From Larix kaempferi (Eukaryota; Streptophyta; Pinopsida; Pinales; Pinaceae), in the NCBI GenBank assembly GCA_027924585.1, contig BSBM01000917.1:8609501-8673500 (forward strand): a DNA stretch of 64,000 nt, written 5' to 3'. The notes below the pieces were generated by a model. The model was not told the DNA's origin. It searched no databases and worked only from the letters and a program-made list of their open reading frames with translations. This document shows, in pieces, positions 12,141 to 24,280 of the stretch; the stretch's first letter is position 1, and each line of letters begins with the position of its first letter. A program made the translations under genes and the position numbers.

Positions 12141-13141
12141 ACTTTCTTGGGCTCGTTGGGTGGAATTTCTGCCAAATTTTTTTTTTCGCATCTGTTGCAG
12201 CTTCGGATTTGGGAATAATCCCTATCCTCTTAACTGTGGGAAGTACTTGGGCATAAGCCCTAAAAGCCCTAAAACTCATTGTGAGGAGTACCACAGGAAA
12301 CCCAAAGTAGCTGGCCCATTGAGAGGACCTTCCAGCGAAAAGGGCAACGACCCCTACCTGATTGACTAGTTTCCACCCGTGAGGCAAACCAAGAGCTGTC
12401 GTTTGTGGAAAAGCGGTTATCAGTTTTACCTGAGCCGTGGAGTGAGGGGTACTGCCCCAATATGCAAGCCGTTAGATAGCATTGGTGGCCGAGTGAAACA
12501 CCTGAACTGTTAGGAAGCCGTACATACCTGGGGTCCATATCTATTTTCAGTTGAACTGTTGCCGATCACTTCCGCTCCAGATCAAGCCATTTCAGATCTA
12601 TTCTGAAAGTCGTTCCAGATCCATTCGCCATTTCAGATCCAACCGTTTTCGATCCCTTCCAGTATAAAATTCAGTTTTTTCTCCATATCTCCCTTGTTTT
12701 CACTCTGTTTCCCTTGAAATTTTTGGGGAACCCCTGTCATCTCATTCTGCATCTTTCATTATTGAGGACCCTATCTCCAATTCCCCTTCCCAAAGCCCGA
12801 AATCCCACATTTGTCTATTTTTAGGGTTTGCCATAACTTCCTCAGATTTCACCCAATCACCTTCAAATTTTACCACAGAGTTCCTTTCTGAATTCTGCTT
12901 CTTTGTCCCTCTCTGCCAAATTTTCTCATTCTATCACCCTGCTTCTGAAATCCCCCTTTTTGCTTTCTTGTCCTTTCGACAGTGTCCAAAATCTATTCAA
13001 ACCCCAATTACCCATCAGATTGTTTCCCCAATCCAAATTTCCCTTTACTAAATCAGCTTCTGTTTCTGTTTTTCTACCCATTCCACCCAAAAAAAAAAAA
13101 AAAACCTAGTTATGGTTGTCACCTGTGCAAGAGCACACACC
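12141..13141 (+). other. Leader of the gypsy-type element, non-coding
   Basis: About 1 kb between the primer-binding site and the first gag-like codon. Frames here (for example 12079-12369) cross the LTR boundary and match nothing. It ends in pyrimidine-rich sequence and a 16-A run at 13089-13104. The long leader may itself include decayed or rearranged sequence. Confidence 0.6.
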
Positions 13142-13327
13142 ATGGAGGAATCACTTGTAGCCATCCAAACCAAACTCCAAGAATCACGCCAGCTCCTCAA
13201 CCAACTCCTATCAAGCATTTGTCTGAAATAGAAATGTAGGCACGCCGAGAAAAAGGGCTTTGCTATAATTGTGATGAGAAATTCACTCGAGGAAATAGAT
13301 GTGTTCAACAAAAGCTCTATCTCTTGG
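13142..13327 (+). pseudogene. gag remnant: N-terminus fused to zinc-knuckle region
   Basis: An ATG at 13142 opens 29 codons with a helical, Leu/Gln-rich start typical of gag N-termini (MEESLVAIQTKLQESRQLL). It stops at 13229-13231. In another frame, from about 13205, the sequence resembles the segment just before the gag zinc knuckle (PIKHLSEIEM). An in-frame TAG at 13237-13239 sits where related elements have Gln. Then follows GLCYNCDEKF...GNRC at about 13255-13302, in which the zinc-binding His of the usual GHRC is Asn. The body of gag is therefore deleted between the two pieces, with a frame change at the joint. It continues in frame into the pol remnant. Confidence 0.75.
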
Positions 13328-14457
13328 ACATGGATTCTCCGCCTGCCTTAGAACTTGGTGAAGAAGCTACAGATACAGTAGATGATCAGGTCGACATTCA
13401 ACACCCGCCTGTTGACAGCCCATCTCAGGACGACCCACTCGAGATCTCTCTCCATGCTGTAACCGGCGTCACCACCCCACAAACAATGCGGGTTAGGGGA
13501 TACTTCAAGAAGCTCCCTCTTGCCATACTCATTGATTTTGGTAGCACTCATAACTTCATTGACCCTCGGATTGCCAAACAAGTTGATTGTTTTGTCTATC
13601 CTTGCTCCAACTTTGAAGTCATGGTTGCCAATGGGGACAGCTTACCTTGCAAGGGGAAGTGTCACAATGTGCGTATCTCTATGGAAGATTATAACCTACG
13701 ATCTGACATGTTTGCCTTGTCCTTAGGCGGATGTGATGTGGTTTTGGGCGTTCAATGGCTATGCACACTTGGCCCCATCTTATGGGATTTTGCTAAACTT
13801 TGGATGCAGTTTAAAGTCAATGGGGCACAACACAAATTTATGGGCTTACAACCAGGGTCTCTCTACATCATCAGTTCACATCGCCTGGAAAAACTCCTTA
13901 AGAAGAATTCACATGGTGTCATCGCTCAGCTCAATTCCATTCAGATGCACCCATCAACAGTCTCCACTACTTCCTTGGATAGATATGAAGGTATATTTGT
14001 TGAACCAATGTGCTTGGTGCCTTCAAGAGACCTTTCCAGTAAGAATTTAGCCACATCTACCTCTCAGCGGGAAATGATGGATATTTTGCATGCAGTACAG
14101 AAGTGGCATCCATGCCTATTAGGGAATTATTTCTGCATCAAGACTGATCTCCCGAGTCTGGAAAATTTTCTGGAACAATGGGTCTCCTCTCCAACACACC
14201 TGAAATGGGTTACCCAACTCTTGGGTTATCCCTATGTGATCACTTACAAGAAGGGTAAGGACAATATGGTGGAAGATGCTCCTTCTCGCACAATTGATGA
14301 CCCAGTTTCTCTTACAGCTCTTTCTCTGCTTGTTCCAAATTGGTTGCAATATGTTCAACAGGGCTATCTCTTCTATGAACTCCATGCTTCTTCATCAACA
14401 GGGCACTCTGGATTTTGCAAAATGTATGACCGGGAACAATGTAACCTCTTTTGGTAG
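13324..14457 (+). pseudogene. pol remnant: protease joined to RNase H tail and integrase zinc finger
   Basis: The frame is 377 codons long from 13324 and continuous upstream to the zinc knuckle, so no independent start is likely. Residues about 55-160 are a gypsy-type aspartic protease: the active-site turn reads D-F-G (71-73, bases 13534-13542) where D-S/T-G is expected, and the GCDVVLGVQWL motif follows at 136-146. After about residue 215 the chain passes, with no reverse transcriptase palm or YxDD motif, into the C-terminal part of RNase H (256-322, YKKGKDN...DAPSR). Next comes the start of the integrase zinc finger, with His at 354 and 361. It ends at a TAG (14455-14457) directly after Phe-Trp, where related elements have W-P-G. 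Most of the reverse transcriptase has been lost by deletion. Confidence 0.85.
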
Positions 14458-15013
14458 GGACTAAAAATGACAGTTCAACAGATGGTGGCTGACAATGATA
14501 CTTTCCAAGTCAACAAGGGGGAAATGACACTCCTTTCGGGATTGCTCAAACCCTTGCCCATCCCTACACAACTTTGGCCAACTATTTATATGGATTTCCT
14601 AGCAGCGCTCTGGTGGTACAATACCACATATCAAAGGACACCATATGAAGCAGTCTATGGAAAAACACCGCCATTTCTTCTTCCATACACCCTTAGCAGC
14701 TCCCCAGTTCAGGAAATTGACTCGGTTCTTCGAAACCGTGATCAGATTCTTCTCATTCTGTAGGACAATCTTCACATGGCCAGAATTTGCCTGAAACAAC
14801 AAGCCGATCAGCACCGTTCTGAGCGCATTTTCCACACAGCTGAAAGGGTTCTTCTTCATCTACAGCCTTCCAAGCAATCCTCCTTGACACTCCAAAGGTG
14901 TCAGTGGCCCGAAATGCAACCCGAGGATGCTACCGGGGAACCACTCCAGCAGATTCTACAACAATTTCTCCAACCAAAGCTTTGAGGACAAAGATTTTTC
15001 TAAGGGAGAGGGG
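14458..15013 (+). pseudogene. Integrase remnant with deleted catalytic core
   Basis: It continues in the same frame after the TAG. The zinc-finger cysteines of the usual CDxCQ are replaced (NDTFQ), so the HHCC site is destroyed. The GLLKPLPIP linker then leads to YMDF, which holds the first catalytic Asp, but the chain jumps straight to WWYNTTYQRTPYEAVYG, the far end of the core. The second Asp and the Glu are gone. A TAG at 14761-14763 replaces the residue before DNL. The C-terminal domain (ADQHRSER) follows and stops at TGA 14983-14985. An E-D-K-D sequence typical of the pol end is readable one frame over from 14984, which points to a late frameshift. Confidence 0.8.
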
Positions 15014-15014
15014 A
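15002..15014 (+). other. Polypurine tract
   Basis: AAGGGAGAGGGGA lies directly before the right LTR, as expected for the plus-strand primer. Confidence 0.85.
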
Positions 15015-15401
15015 TGTTAGGAACCTATGTCAACCCTTCTCTTTACTATGTTAGTATATTGTTGTTGGACGCATATGCTTTGTAAGTCGTACCGTAGTAT
15101 TTGTTGATCCGTAGTTTATATTAGCCCACAGTATTGACCCATAGTATTGGACGCATATGATTTGTAAGTCGTCCCATAGTATTATATGTTTCATGGTTTT
15201 GACTCATAGTATTGGGCTTAGACTTAGTATATAAGTGTCTGTTGAGGTCATTGAAGGCACCGTGAAGTTAATTGTATTGAGCTTTCTCAAAGGAGGTTGC
15301 CCCCTCGAAGTGGCCCATGATCAATATAAAAGTGATTCCGAGTTCTATTATTTCTTATATCTCGTGTATTTGCATTAATTAATTATTGCAGGTTCATCAC
15401 A
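15015..15401 (+). repeat. 3' LTR of the gypsy-type element
   Basis: 387 bp, the same length as the left LTR with no net indel. Substitutions are scattered, with clusters near 15085-15095 and 15345-15355. TATA-like box at 15228-15234. It is followed by 'aggtt', the decayed copy of the target site 'gcgtt'. Confidence 0.93.
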
Positions 15402-18400
15402 AGGTTTTCGCGAGACATGGGCTTAAAGGGGAAGAAAAAAGCTCGAAACGTCACGAAAGTTGGCGTGGATGCTTGTTTACCAATGGGACAGCCAAATCTA
15501 TTCTCAAATTTAAATTCCGAGAAGTTGGTCAAAGTTGAAAATTGACCGTGCGTTTTCACTAGACTTGGGTTTAAATGGTGAGAAAATAGCTCGAAACGTC
15601 ACAAAAGTTGGCGTGTGCACTTGTCTACCAACGGGACATCCAAATCTATGCTCAATTTTCAATTTTGAGAATTTGGTCAAAGTCGAAACGCCACCATGCG
15701 TTTTCGCTAGACTTGAGCTTAAAGGGTGTGAAATTATCTCATAACATCATGAAAGTCGCTGTGCACGCATGTCTACAAATGGGACATCCAAATCTATTCT
15801 ACATTTTCAATTCCGAGAAGTAGGTTAAAGCCGAAATGCGACCGTGCGTTTTCTATAGAGTTGGGCTTAAAGGGGAAGAAAATAGCTCAGAACGTCACAA
15901 AAGTTGGCGTGTGAACTTGTCTACCAATGGGACATCCAAATCTATGCTCAATTTTCAATTCCGAGAAGTTGGTCAAAGTCGAAACTCGACCGTGCGTTTT
16001 CGCTAGACTTGGGCTTAAAGGGGAAGAAAATAGCTCATAAAATCACCAAAGTTGTAGTGCACACATGTCTACAAATGTGACATCCAAATCTATTCTCAAA
16101 TTTAAATTCCGAGAAGTTGGTCAAAGTTGAAAATCGACCATGCATTTTCCCTAGACTTGGGCTTAAAGGGTGAGAAAATAGCTCGGAACGTCACAAAAGT
16201 TGGTGTGCGCACTTGTCTACCAATGGGCCATCCAAATCTATGCTCAATTTTCCATTCCCAGAAGTTGGTTAAAGTCGAAACTCGACTATGCGTTTTCGCT
16301 AGACTTGGGCTTAAAGGGGGAGAAAATAGCTCGTAAAGTCATGAAAGTTGTTGTGTGCGCATACCTACAAATGGGACATCCAAATCTATTCTCAATTTTC
16401 AATTCCGAGAAGTACGTCGAAGCCAAAATGCGACTGTGCATTTTCTCTAGAGTTGGGCTTAAAGGGGAAGAAAATAGCTCAGAACGTCACGAAAGTTGGT
16501 GTGGACGCTTGTCTACATATGGGACATACAAAACTATTCTCAAATTTCAATTCCAAGAAGTTGGTCAAAGTTGAAACTCGATCGTTCTTTTTCGCTAGAC
16601 TTGGGCTTAAAGGGTGGGAAAATAGCTCGGAACGTCATGAAAGTTGGTGTGCGTACTTATCTACCAACATGACATCCAAATCTATGGTCAATTTTCAATT
16701 CCGTGAACTTGGTCAAAGTCAAAACTCGACCGTGCGTTTTCGCTACGCTTGGTCTTAAAGGGTGAGAAAATAGCTCGGAACGTCACGAAAGTTGGAATGG
16801 ACGCTTGTCTACCAATGGGACATCAAAATCTAATCTCAAACTTCAATTCCGAGAAATTGTTCAAACTTGAAACTCGACCATTGCGTTTTCGCTAGAATTG
16901 GGTTTAAAGGGTGGAAAAATAGCTCGGAACGTCACGAAACTTGGCATGCGCACTTGTCTACCAATGGGAAATCAAATCTATGCTCAATTTTCAATTCCGA
17001 GAAGTTGGTGAAAGTCAAAACTCGACCATGCGTTTTCGCTAGAGTTGGGCTTAAAGGGGGAGAAAATAGCTCAGAACGTCACGAAATATGGTGTGGACGC
17101 TTGTCTACACACGGGACATCCAAAACTATTCTCAAATTTCAATTCCAGGAAGTTGGTCAAAGTTGAAACTCGACCCTGTGTTTTCGCTAGACTTGGGCTT
17201 AAAGGGTGGGAAAATAGGTTGGAACATCACAAAAGTTGGCGTGCACACTTATCTACCAACGGGACATTAAATCTATGCTCAATTTTCAATTCCGCGAAGT
17301 TGGTCGAAGTCGAAAGTCGACCGTGCGTTTTCGCTAGACTTGGGCTTAATGGGGGAGAAAATAGATCGGAACGTCACAAAAGTTGGCATGGATGCTTGTC
17401 TACCAATGGGACATCCAAATGTATTCTCAAACTTCAATTCCGAGAATTTGGTCAAAGTTGAAACTCGACCATGCGTTTTCACTAGACTTGGGCTTAAAGG
17501 GTGGGAAAATAGCTCGGAACGTCACAGAAGTTGGCGTGCGCACTTGTCTACATGGGACATCCAAATTTATTCTCAAATTTAAATTCCCAGAAGTTGGTCA
17601 AAGTGGAAACGCCACCATGCATTTTCGCTAGACTTGAGCTTAAAGGGTGTGAAATTAGCTCGTAACGTCACGAATGTTGCCTTGCATGCATGTCTACAAA
17701 TGGGACATCCAAATCTATTCTCAATTTTCAATTCCGAGATGTAGGTCAAAGCCGAAATGCGACCGTGCGTTTTCTCTAGAGTTGGGCTTAAAGGGGGAGA
17801 AAATAGCTCAGAACGTGACGAAAGTTGGTATGGACGCTTATCTAGCAATGGGACATCCAAAACTATTCTCAAATTTCAATTCCGAGAAGTTGGTCAAAGT
17901 TGAAACTCGACCGTGCGTTTTTGCTAGACTTAGGCTTAAAGGGGGAGAAAATAGCTCGGAACGTCACGAAAGTTGGCATGGATGCTTGTCTACCAATGGG
18001 ACATCCAAAACTATTCTCAAATTTCAATTCCGAGAAGTTGGTCAAAGTTGAAACTCGACCATGCATTTTTGCTAGACTTGGGATTAAAGGGTGGGAAAAT
18101 AGCTCGCAACGGCACGAAAGTTAGTGTGCACACTTGTCTACCAACAGGACATCCAAATCTATGCTCAATTTTCAATTCCGAGAAGTAGGTGAAAGTCGAA
18201 ACTTGACTGTGCGTTTTCGTTAGACTTGGGCTTAAAGGGTGGGAAAATAGCTTGGAACATCACGAAAGTTGGCGTGTGCACTTGTCTACCAACGGGACAT
18301 CCAAATCTATGCTCAATTTTCAATTCCACGAAGTTGGTCAAAGTCGAAACTCGACCGTGCGTTTTCGCTAGACTTGGGCTTAAAAGGGGAGAAAATAGCT

Positions 18401-21400
18401 CGGAAGGTCACAAATGTTGGCATGGACGCTTGTCTACCAATGGGACATCTAAAACTATTCTCAAATTTCAATTCCGAGAAGGTGGTCAAAGTTGAAACTC
18501 GACCGTGCGTTTTCGCTAGACTTGGGCTTAAAGGGTGGGAAAATAGCTCGAAACATCACAAAAGTTGGCGTGCACACTTGTCTACCAACGGGACATCCAA
18601 ATCTATGCTTAATTTTCAATTCCGCGAAGTTGGTCAAAGTCGAATCTCGACCGTGCCTTTTCGCTAGACTTGGGCTCAAATCGGGAGAAAATAGCTCGAA
18701 ATGTCACGAAAGTTGGCATGGATGCTTGTCTACCAATGGGACATCCAAATCTATTCTCAAATTTCAATTCCGAGAAGTTGGTCAAAGTTGAAACTCGACC
18801 ATGCGTGTTTGCTAGACTTAGGCTTAAATGGTGGGAAAATAGCTCGGAACGTGATGAAAGTGGGCGTGCGCACTTGTCTACCAACGGGACATCCAAATGT
18901 ATGCTCAAATTTAAATTCCACAAAGTTGGTCAAAGTAGAAACTCAACCTTTCCTTTTTGCCAAACATGGGCTTAAAGGGGGAGAAAATAGCTCGGAACGT
19001 CACGAAAGTTGGCATGGACGCTTGTCTACCAATGGGACACCCTAATCTATTCTCAAATTTCAATTCCGAGAAGTTGGTCAAAGTTTAAACTCGACCATGC
19101 ATTTTAGATAGGAAAATAGCTCGGAACGTCACCAAAGTTGGCGTTCGCACCTGTCTACCAACTTGACATCCAAATCTATGCTTAATTTTCAATTTCGAGA
19201 AATTGGTCAGAGTCGAAACGCCACCATCCGTTTTCGCTAGACTTGAGCTTAAAGGGTGTGAAATTAGCTCATAACGTCATGAAAGTTTGCTCTGTGCGCA
19301 TGTCTATAAATGGGACATCCAAATCTATTCTCAATTTTCAATTCCGAGAAGTAGGACAAAGCCGAAACGCGGCCGTGCATTTTCTCTAGAGTTGGGCTTA
19401 AAGGGGGAGAAAATACCTCGAAATGTCACGAAAGTTGGTGTGGACGCTTGTCTATCAATGGGACATCCAAAACTATTCTCAAATTTCAATTTCGAGAAGT
19501 TGGTCAAAGTTGAAGCTCGACCATGTGTTTTCGCTAGACTTAGGCTTAAAGGGTGAGAAAATAGCTCAGAACGTCACGAAAGTTGGCGTGCGCACTTGTC
19601 TACCAATGGGACATCCAAATCTATGCTCAATTTTCAATTCTGAGAAGTTGGTCAATGTCGAAACTCAACCATGCGTTTTCGCTAGACTTGGGATTAAAGG
19701 GGGAGAAGATAGCTTGGAACATCACGAAAGTTGGCGTGCACGCTTGTCTACCAATGGGACATCCAAATCTATTGTCAAATTTCAATTCCCAGAAGTTGGT
19801 CAAAGTCGAAACGCCACCATGCGTTTTCGCTAGACATGGGATTAAATGGTGTGAAATTAGCTCTTAACGTCATGAAAGTTGCTATGTGCGCATGTCTACA
19901 AATGGGACATCCAAATCTATTCTCAATTTTCAATTTGAAGAAGTAGGTCAAAGCTGAAACACGACCGTCCGTTTTCTCTAGAGTTGGGCTTAAAGGAGGA
20001 GAAAATAGCTCGGAATGTCATGAAAGCTGGTGTGGATGCTTGTCTCCACATGGGACATCAAAATCTATTCTCAAATTTCAATTCCGGGAAGTTGGTCATA
20101 GTTGAAACTCGATTGTCCGTTTTTGCTAGACTTGGGCTTAAAGGGTGGGAAAATAGCTTGAAACATCACGAAAGTTGGCGTGCGCACCTCTCTACCAATG
20201 GGGCATCCAAATCTATTCTCAAATTTCAATTCCCAAAAGTTGGTCAAATTCAAAATGCTACCATGCGTTTTCGCTAGGCTTGAGCTTAAAGGGTGTAAAA
20301 TTAGCTCGTAACGTCACGAAAGTTGTTGTGCGCACATGTCTACAAATGGGACATCCAAATCTATACTCAATTTTCATTTCCGAGAAGTAGGTCAAAGCCG
20401 AAACGCGATCGTGCATTTTCTCTAGAGTTGGGCTTAAAGGGGGAGAAAATAGCTCGGAACGTCACGAAAGTTGGTCTGGACGCTTTTCTACCAACGGGAC
20501 ATCCAAAACTATTGTCAAATTTCTATTCTGAGAAGTTGGTCAAAGTTGAAACTCGACCGTAGCGTTTTTGCTAGACTTGGGCTTAAAGGTGGAGAAAATA
20601 GCTCGGAACGTCACGAAAGTTGGCGTGCACACTTGAGTACCAATGGGACATCCAAATCTATTCTCAAATTTCAATTCCCAGAAGTTGGTCAAAGTCGAAA
20701 CGCCACCATGCGTTTTCGGTAGACTTGAGCTTAAAGGGTGTGAAATTAGCTCATAACGTCACGAAAGTTGCTGTGCGCGCATGTCTTCAAATGGGACATC
20801 TAAATCTATTCTCGATTTCCAATTCTAAGAAGTAGGTCAAAGCCGAAATGCGACCATGCGTATTCTCTAGAGTTGGGCTTAAAGGGGGAGAAAATAACTC
20901 AAAACGTCACGAACGTGTGCGTGGATGCTTGTCTACCAACGGGACATCAAAATTTATGCTCAATTTTCAATTCCGAGAAGTTGGTGAAAGTCGAAACTCG
21001 ATCGTGGGTTTTTGTTAGACTTGGGATTAAATGGTGAGAAAATAGCTCGGAACGTCACGAAAGTTGGCGTGCGCACTTGTCTACCAATGGGACATCCAAA
21101 TCTATGCTCAATTTTCAATTTCGATAAGTTGGTAAAAGTCGAAACACCACCATGCGTTTTCGCTAGACTTGAGCTTAAAGGGTGTGAAATCATGTCGTAA
21201 CATCACGAAAGTTGCTGTGCGCACATGTCTACAAATGGGACATCGAAATCTATTCTCAATTTTGAATTTTGAGTTGTAGGTCAAAGCCAAAACGCGACTG
21301 TGCGTTTTCTCCAGAGCTGTGCTTAAAGGGGGAGAAAATAGCTCGGAACGTCACGAAAGTTAGTGTGGACGCTTGTCTACCAATGGGACCTCCAAAACTA

Positions 21401-23666
21401 TTCTCAAATTTCAATTTCGAGAAGTTGGTCAAAGTTGAAACTCGACCGTGCATTTTCACTAGACTTGGGCTTAAAGAGGGAGAAAATAGCTCGGAACGTC
21501 ACGAAAGTTGGCATGGATGCTTGTCTGCCAATGGGACATCCAAAAATATTCTCAAATTTCAATTCCGAGAAGTTGGTCAAAGTTGAAACTCGATCGTGCG
21601 TTTTCACTAGACTTGGGCTTAAAGGGGGAGAAAAAAGATAAGAACGTCACGAAAGTTGGCGTGGACACTCGTCTACCAATGTGACATCCAAATCTATTCT
21701 CAAATTTAAATTCTGAGAAGCTGGTAAAGTTGAAAATCGACCGTGCACACTTCTCCACCAACGGGACATCCAAATCTATGCTCAATTTTCAATTCAGAGA
21801 AGTTGGTCAAAGTTAAAACTCAACCATGCGTTTTCGCTAGACTTGGGATTAAAGGGGGAGAAGATAGCTCGCAATGTCACGAAAGTTGGCGTGCACGCTT
21901 GTCTACCAATGGGACATCCAAATCTATTGTCAAATTTCAATTCCTAGAAGTTGGTCAAAGTCGAAACGCCACCATGCCTTTTCACTGGACTTGGGATTAA
22001 AGGGTGTGAAATTAGCTCATAACATCATGAAAGTTGCTGTGCGCGCATGTCTGCAAATGGGACATCCAAATCTATTCTCAATTTTCATTTCCGAGAAGTA
22101 GGTCAAAGCTGAAACGCGACCGTGCATTTTCTCTAGAGTTGGGCTTAAAGGGGGAGAAAATAGCTGGGAATGTCACGAAAGTTGGTGTGGACACTTTTCT
22201 ACCAATGGGACATCCAAAACTATTGTCAAATTTCAATTCCGGGAAGTTGGTCAAAGTCGAAACTGGACCATGCGTTTTTGCTAGACTTGGACTTAAAGGG
22301 TGGGAAAATAGCTCGAAATGTCACGAAAGTTGGCGTGCGCACTTGTCTACCAACGGGACTTCCAAATCTATTCTCAAATTTCAATTCCCAAAAGTTGGTC
22401 AAAGTCGAGAAGCCACCATGCATTTTCGCTAGACTTGAGCTTAAAGGGAGTGAAATTAGCTTGTAACGTCACGGAAGCTGTTGTGCGTGCATGTCTACAA
22501 ATGGGACATCCAAATCTATTCTCAATTTTCATTTCCGAGAAGTAGGTCAAAGTCGAAACGCGACCATGCGATTTCTCTAGAGTTGGGATTAAAGGGGGAG
22601 AAAATAGCTCGGAACGTCATGAAATTTGGTGTCGATGCTTTTCTACCAATGGGACATCCAAAACTATTCTCAAATTTCAATTTCGAGAAGTTGGTCAAAG
22701 ATGAAACTCGACCATAGCGCTTTCGCTAGACTTGGGCTTAAAGGGGGAGAAAATAGCTCGGAACGTCATGAAAGTTGGCGTGCACGCTTGAGTACCAATG
22801 GGACATCAAAATCTATTCTCAAATTTCAATTCCCTGAAGTTGGTCAAAGTCGAAATGCCACCATGCGTTTCTGCTAGACTTGAGCTTAAAGGGTGTGAAT
22901 TTAGCTCGTAACGTCACGAAAGTTGCTGTGTGCACATGTCCACAAATGGGACATCCAAATCTAATCTCAATTTTCAATTCTGAGAAGTAGGTCACTGCCG
23001 AAACGCGACCATGCGTATTCTCTAGAGTTGGGCTTAAAGGGGGAGAAAATAGCTCGAAACGTCATGAAAGTGTGAGGGGACGCTTGTCTACCAATGGGAC
23101 ATCCAAATCTATTCTCAAATTTAAATTCCAAGAAGTTGGTCAAAGTTGAAAATCGACCACTGCGTTTTCGCTAGACTTGGGCTTGAAGGGGGAGAAAATA
23201 GCTCGAAACATCACGAAAGTTGGTGTGCGCACTTGTCTACCAACGGGACTTCCAAATCTATTCTCAAATTTTAATTCCTAGAATTTGGTCAAGGTCGAAA
23301 CGCCACCATGCGTTTTCGCTAGACTTGAGCTTAAAGGGTGTGAAATTAGCTCGTAACGTCACAAAAGTTGTTGTGCGCGAATGTCTACAAATGGGACATC
23401 CAAATCTATGCTCAATTTTTAATTCCGAGAAGTTGGTTAAAGTCAAAACTCGACCGTATGTTTTCGCAAGAGTTGGGCTTAAAGGGGGAGAAAATAGCTC
23501 GGAACATCACGAAAGTTGGTGTGGATGCTTGTCTACCAATGGGACATCCAAAACTATTCTCAAATTTCAATTCTGGGAAGTTGGTCAAAGTTGAAACTTG
23601 ACCATGCGTTTTTGCTACACTTGGGCTGAAAGGGCGGGAAAATAGCTCGGAACGTCACGAAAGTTG
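15402..23666 (+). repeat. Satellite A, block 2 (about 56 copies)
   Basis: The same 148-bp monomer and orientation as block 1, resuming in phase after the gypsy-type element. It contains trimeric stretches and two internal short deletions: about 27 bp near 19105 and 66 bp near 21746 (between two TGC copies). It ends at 23666 with the target-site copy AGTTG of the second retroelement. Confidence 0.95.
19944..22988 (+). repeat. Trimeric higher-order repeats duplicated 2155 bp apart
   Basis: The type-c marker 'gtaggt' occurs at 19944, 20388, 20833 and 21277 (spacing 444-445), and again at 22099, 22543 and 22988. The first three and last three are offset by exactly 2155 bp. A rare extra base giving 'tagcg' at 20560 and 22715 and a rare 'cttgagtacc' variant are shared, so this is a segmental copy and not just shared monomer type. 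The same rare variant occurs at 9475, so the trimer type is also present 11 kb away. Confidence 0.75.
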
Positions 23667-24271
23667 TGTTAAGATTTAATATGCTAAGATAGAAAATAGC
23701 AGCATTACATTCCATTTCAAAATAATAGTACATACAGGATCACTGAAGAAACAACAAAGCATATCATAAACACAAGAGACACAGATTTATCTTGGGAAAC
23801 CCTCATGGGGTAGAAAACCCAATAAAGCTTCCTCAATATAGATGACCAGCAATATACAAAGATGTAACCCTGAGCTTAAGCTCCTCCTTCTCCATAGCAT
23901 AACTCTCCTCCACAAGTGCACCACTCTCAAGTGAGTGAGTGTGTGTAAAATGAGGAATACACCTCCTCTATTTATACACTACTCCGACTTGTCTTTTACA
24001 CAAAACATGTAGGCTCGTATTTAACCAATAGGTTAAATACCCCACTACAACTGACTGGGCCGACCCCTCTAGGGTGGTCTAATAACCCTTTGACCCACAT
24101 AACACATACAGGGCCGACCCCCACTAGGGAAGTCTAATAACCCAAGTTACCACAATCTGACGGAGGAATAAACATCTCCGGATATACAATAAGGTCTTCA
24201 AGGAGGAATGAAACATCTCCAGAATAATAAAGTACAAATATAATATTCTTTGAAGTTACAATATCTCAACA
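23667..24271 (-). repeat. 3' LTR of the LARD-like element (left copy)
   Basis: 605 bp. The plus strand begins TGTTAAGATTTAATATG and ends ATATCTCAACA. It contains two related segments starting 'gggccgaccccc'/'gggccgacccct' near 24057 and 24112. The complement of TATAAATAG is at 23968-23976. Confidence 0.93.
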
Positions 24272-24280
24272 CTCCCCCTT
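24272..24280 (-). other. Polypurine tract (minus strand)
   Basis: The plus strand CTCCCCCTT reads AAGGGGGAG on the element's sense strand, directly adjoining its 3' LTR. Confidence 0.85.

Larger units (their letters stand above)
11740..15401 (+). mobile_element. Internally deleted Ty3/gypsy-type LTR retrotransposon
   Basis: A complete but defective element of 3662 bp, with two 387-bp LTRs starting TGTTAGG and ending CATCACA, a tRNA-iMet primer-binding site and a polypurine tract. The order protease, RNase H, integrase is that of Ty3/gypsy, but the reverse transcriptase, most of gag and most of the integrase core are missing, so it cannot move unaided. It sits inside satellite A: the flanks join in phase as '...ccgt' + 'gcgtt' | element | 'aggtt' + 'ttcgc...'. 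The two 5-bp flanks differ at two positions, so the target duplication has decayed. By eye the LTRs differ at about 17 of 387 positions (about 4.4%). The 'YKKGKDN...DAPSR' and 'GHSG' regions resemble plant chromoviruses, but the clade is not certain. Confidence 0.93.

Noticed and set aside
12250-12280. Telomere-like CCCTAAA copies
   Set aside because: Only two imperfect, non-tandem occurrences in the element leader.
12079-12369. 96-codon frame at the start of the gypsy-type element as a gene
   Set aside because: It crosses the LTR, primer-binding site and leader and matches no known gag start.
13324-14457. An intact aspartic protease gene
   Set aside because: The catalytic turn is D-F-G, there is no own start codon, and the frame runs into pieces of RNase H and integrase. 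It is a pol remnant.
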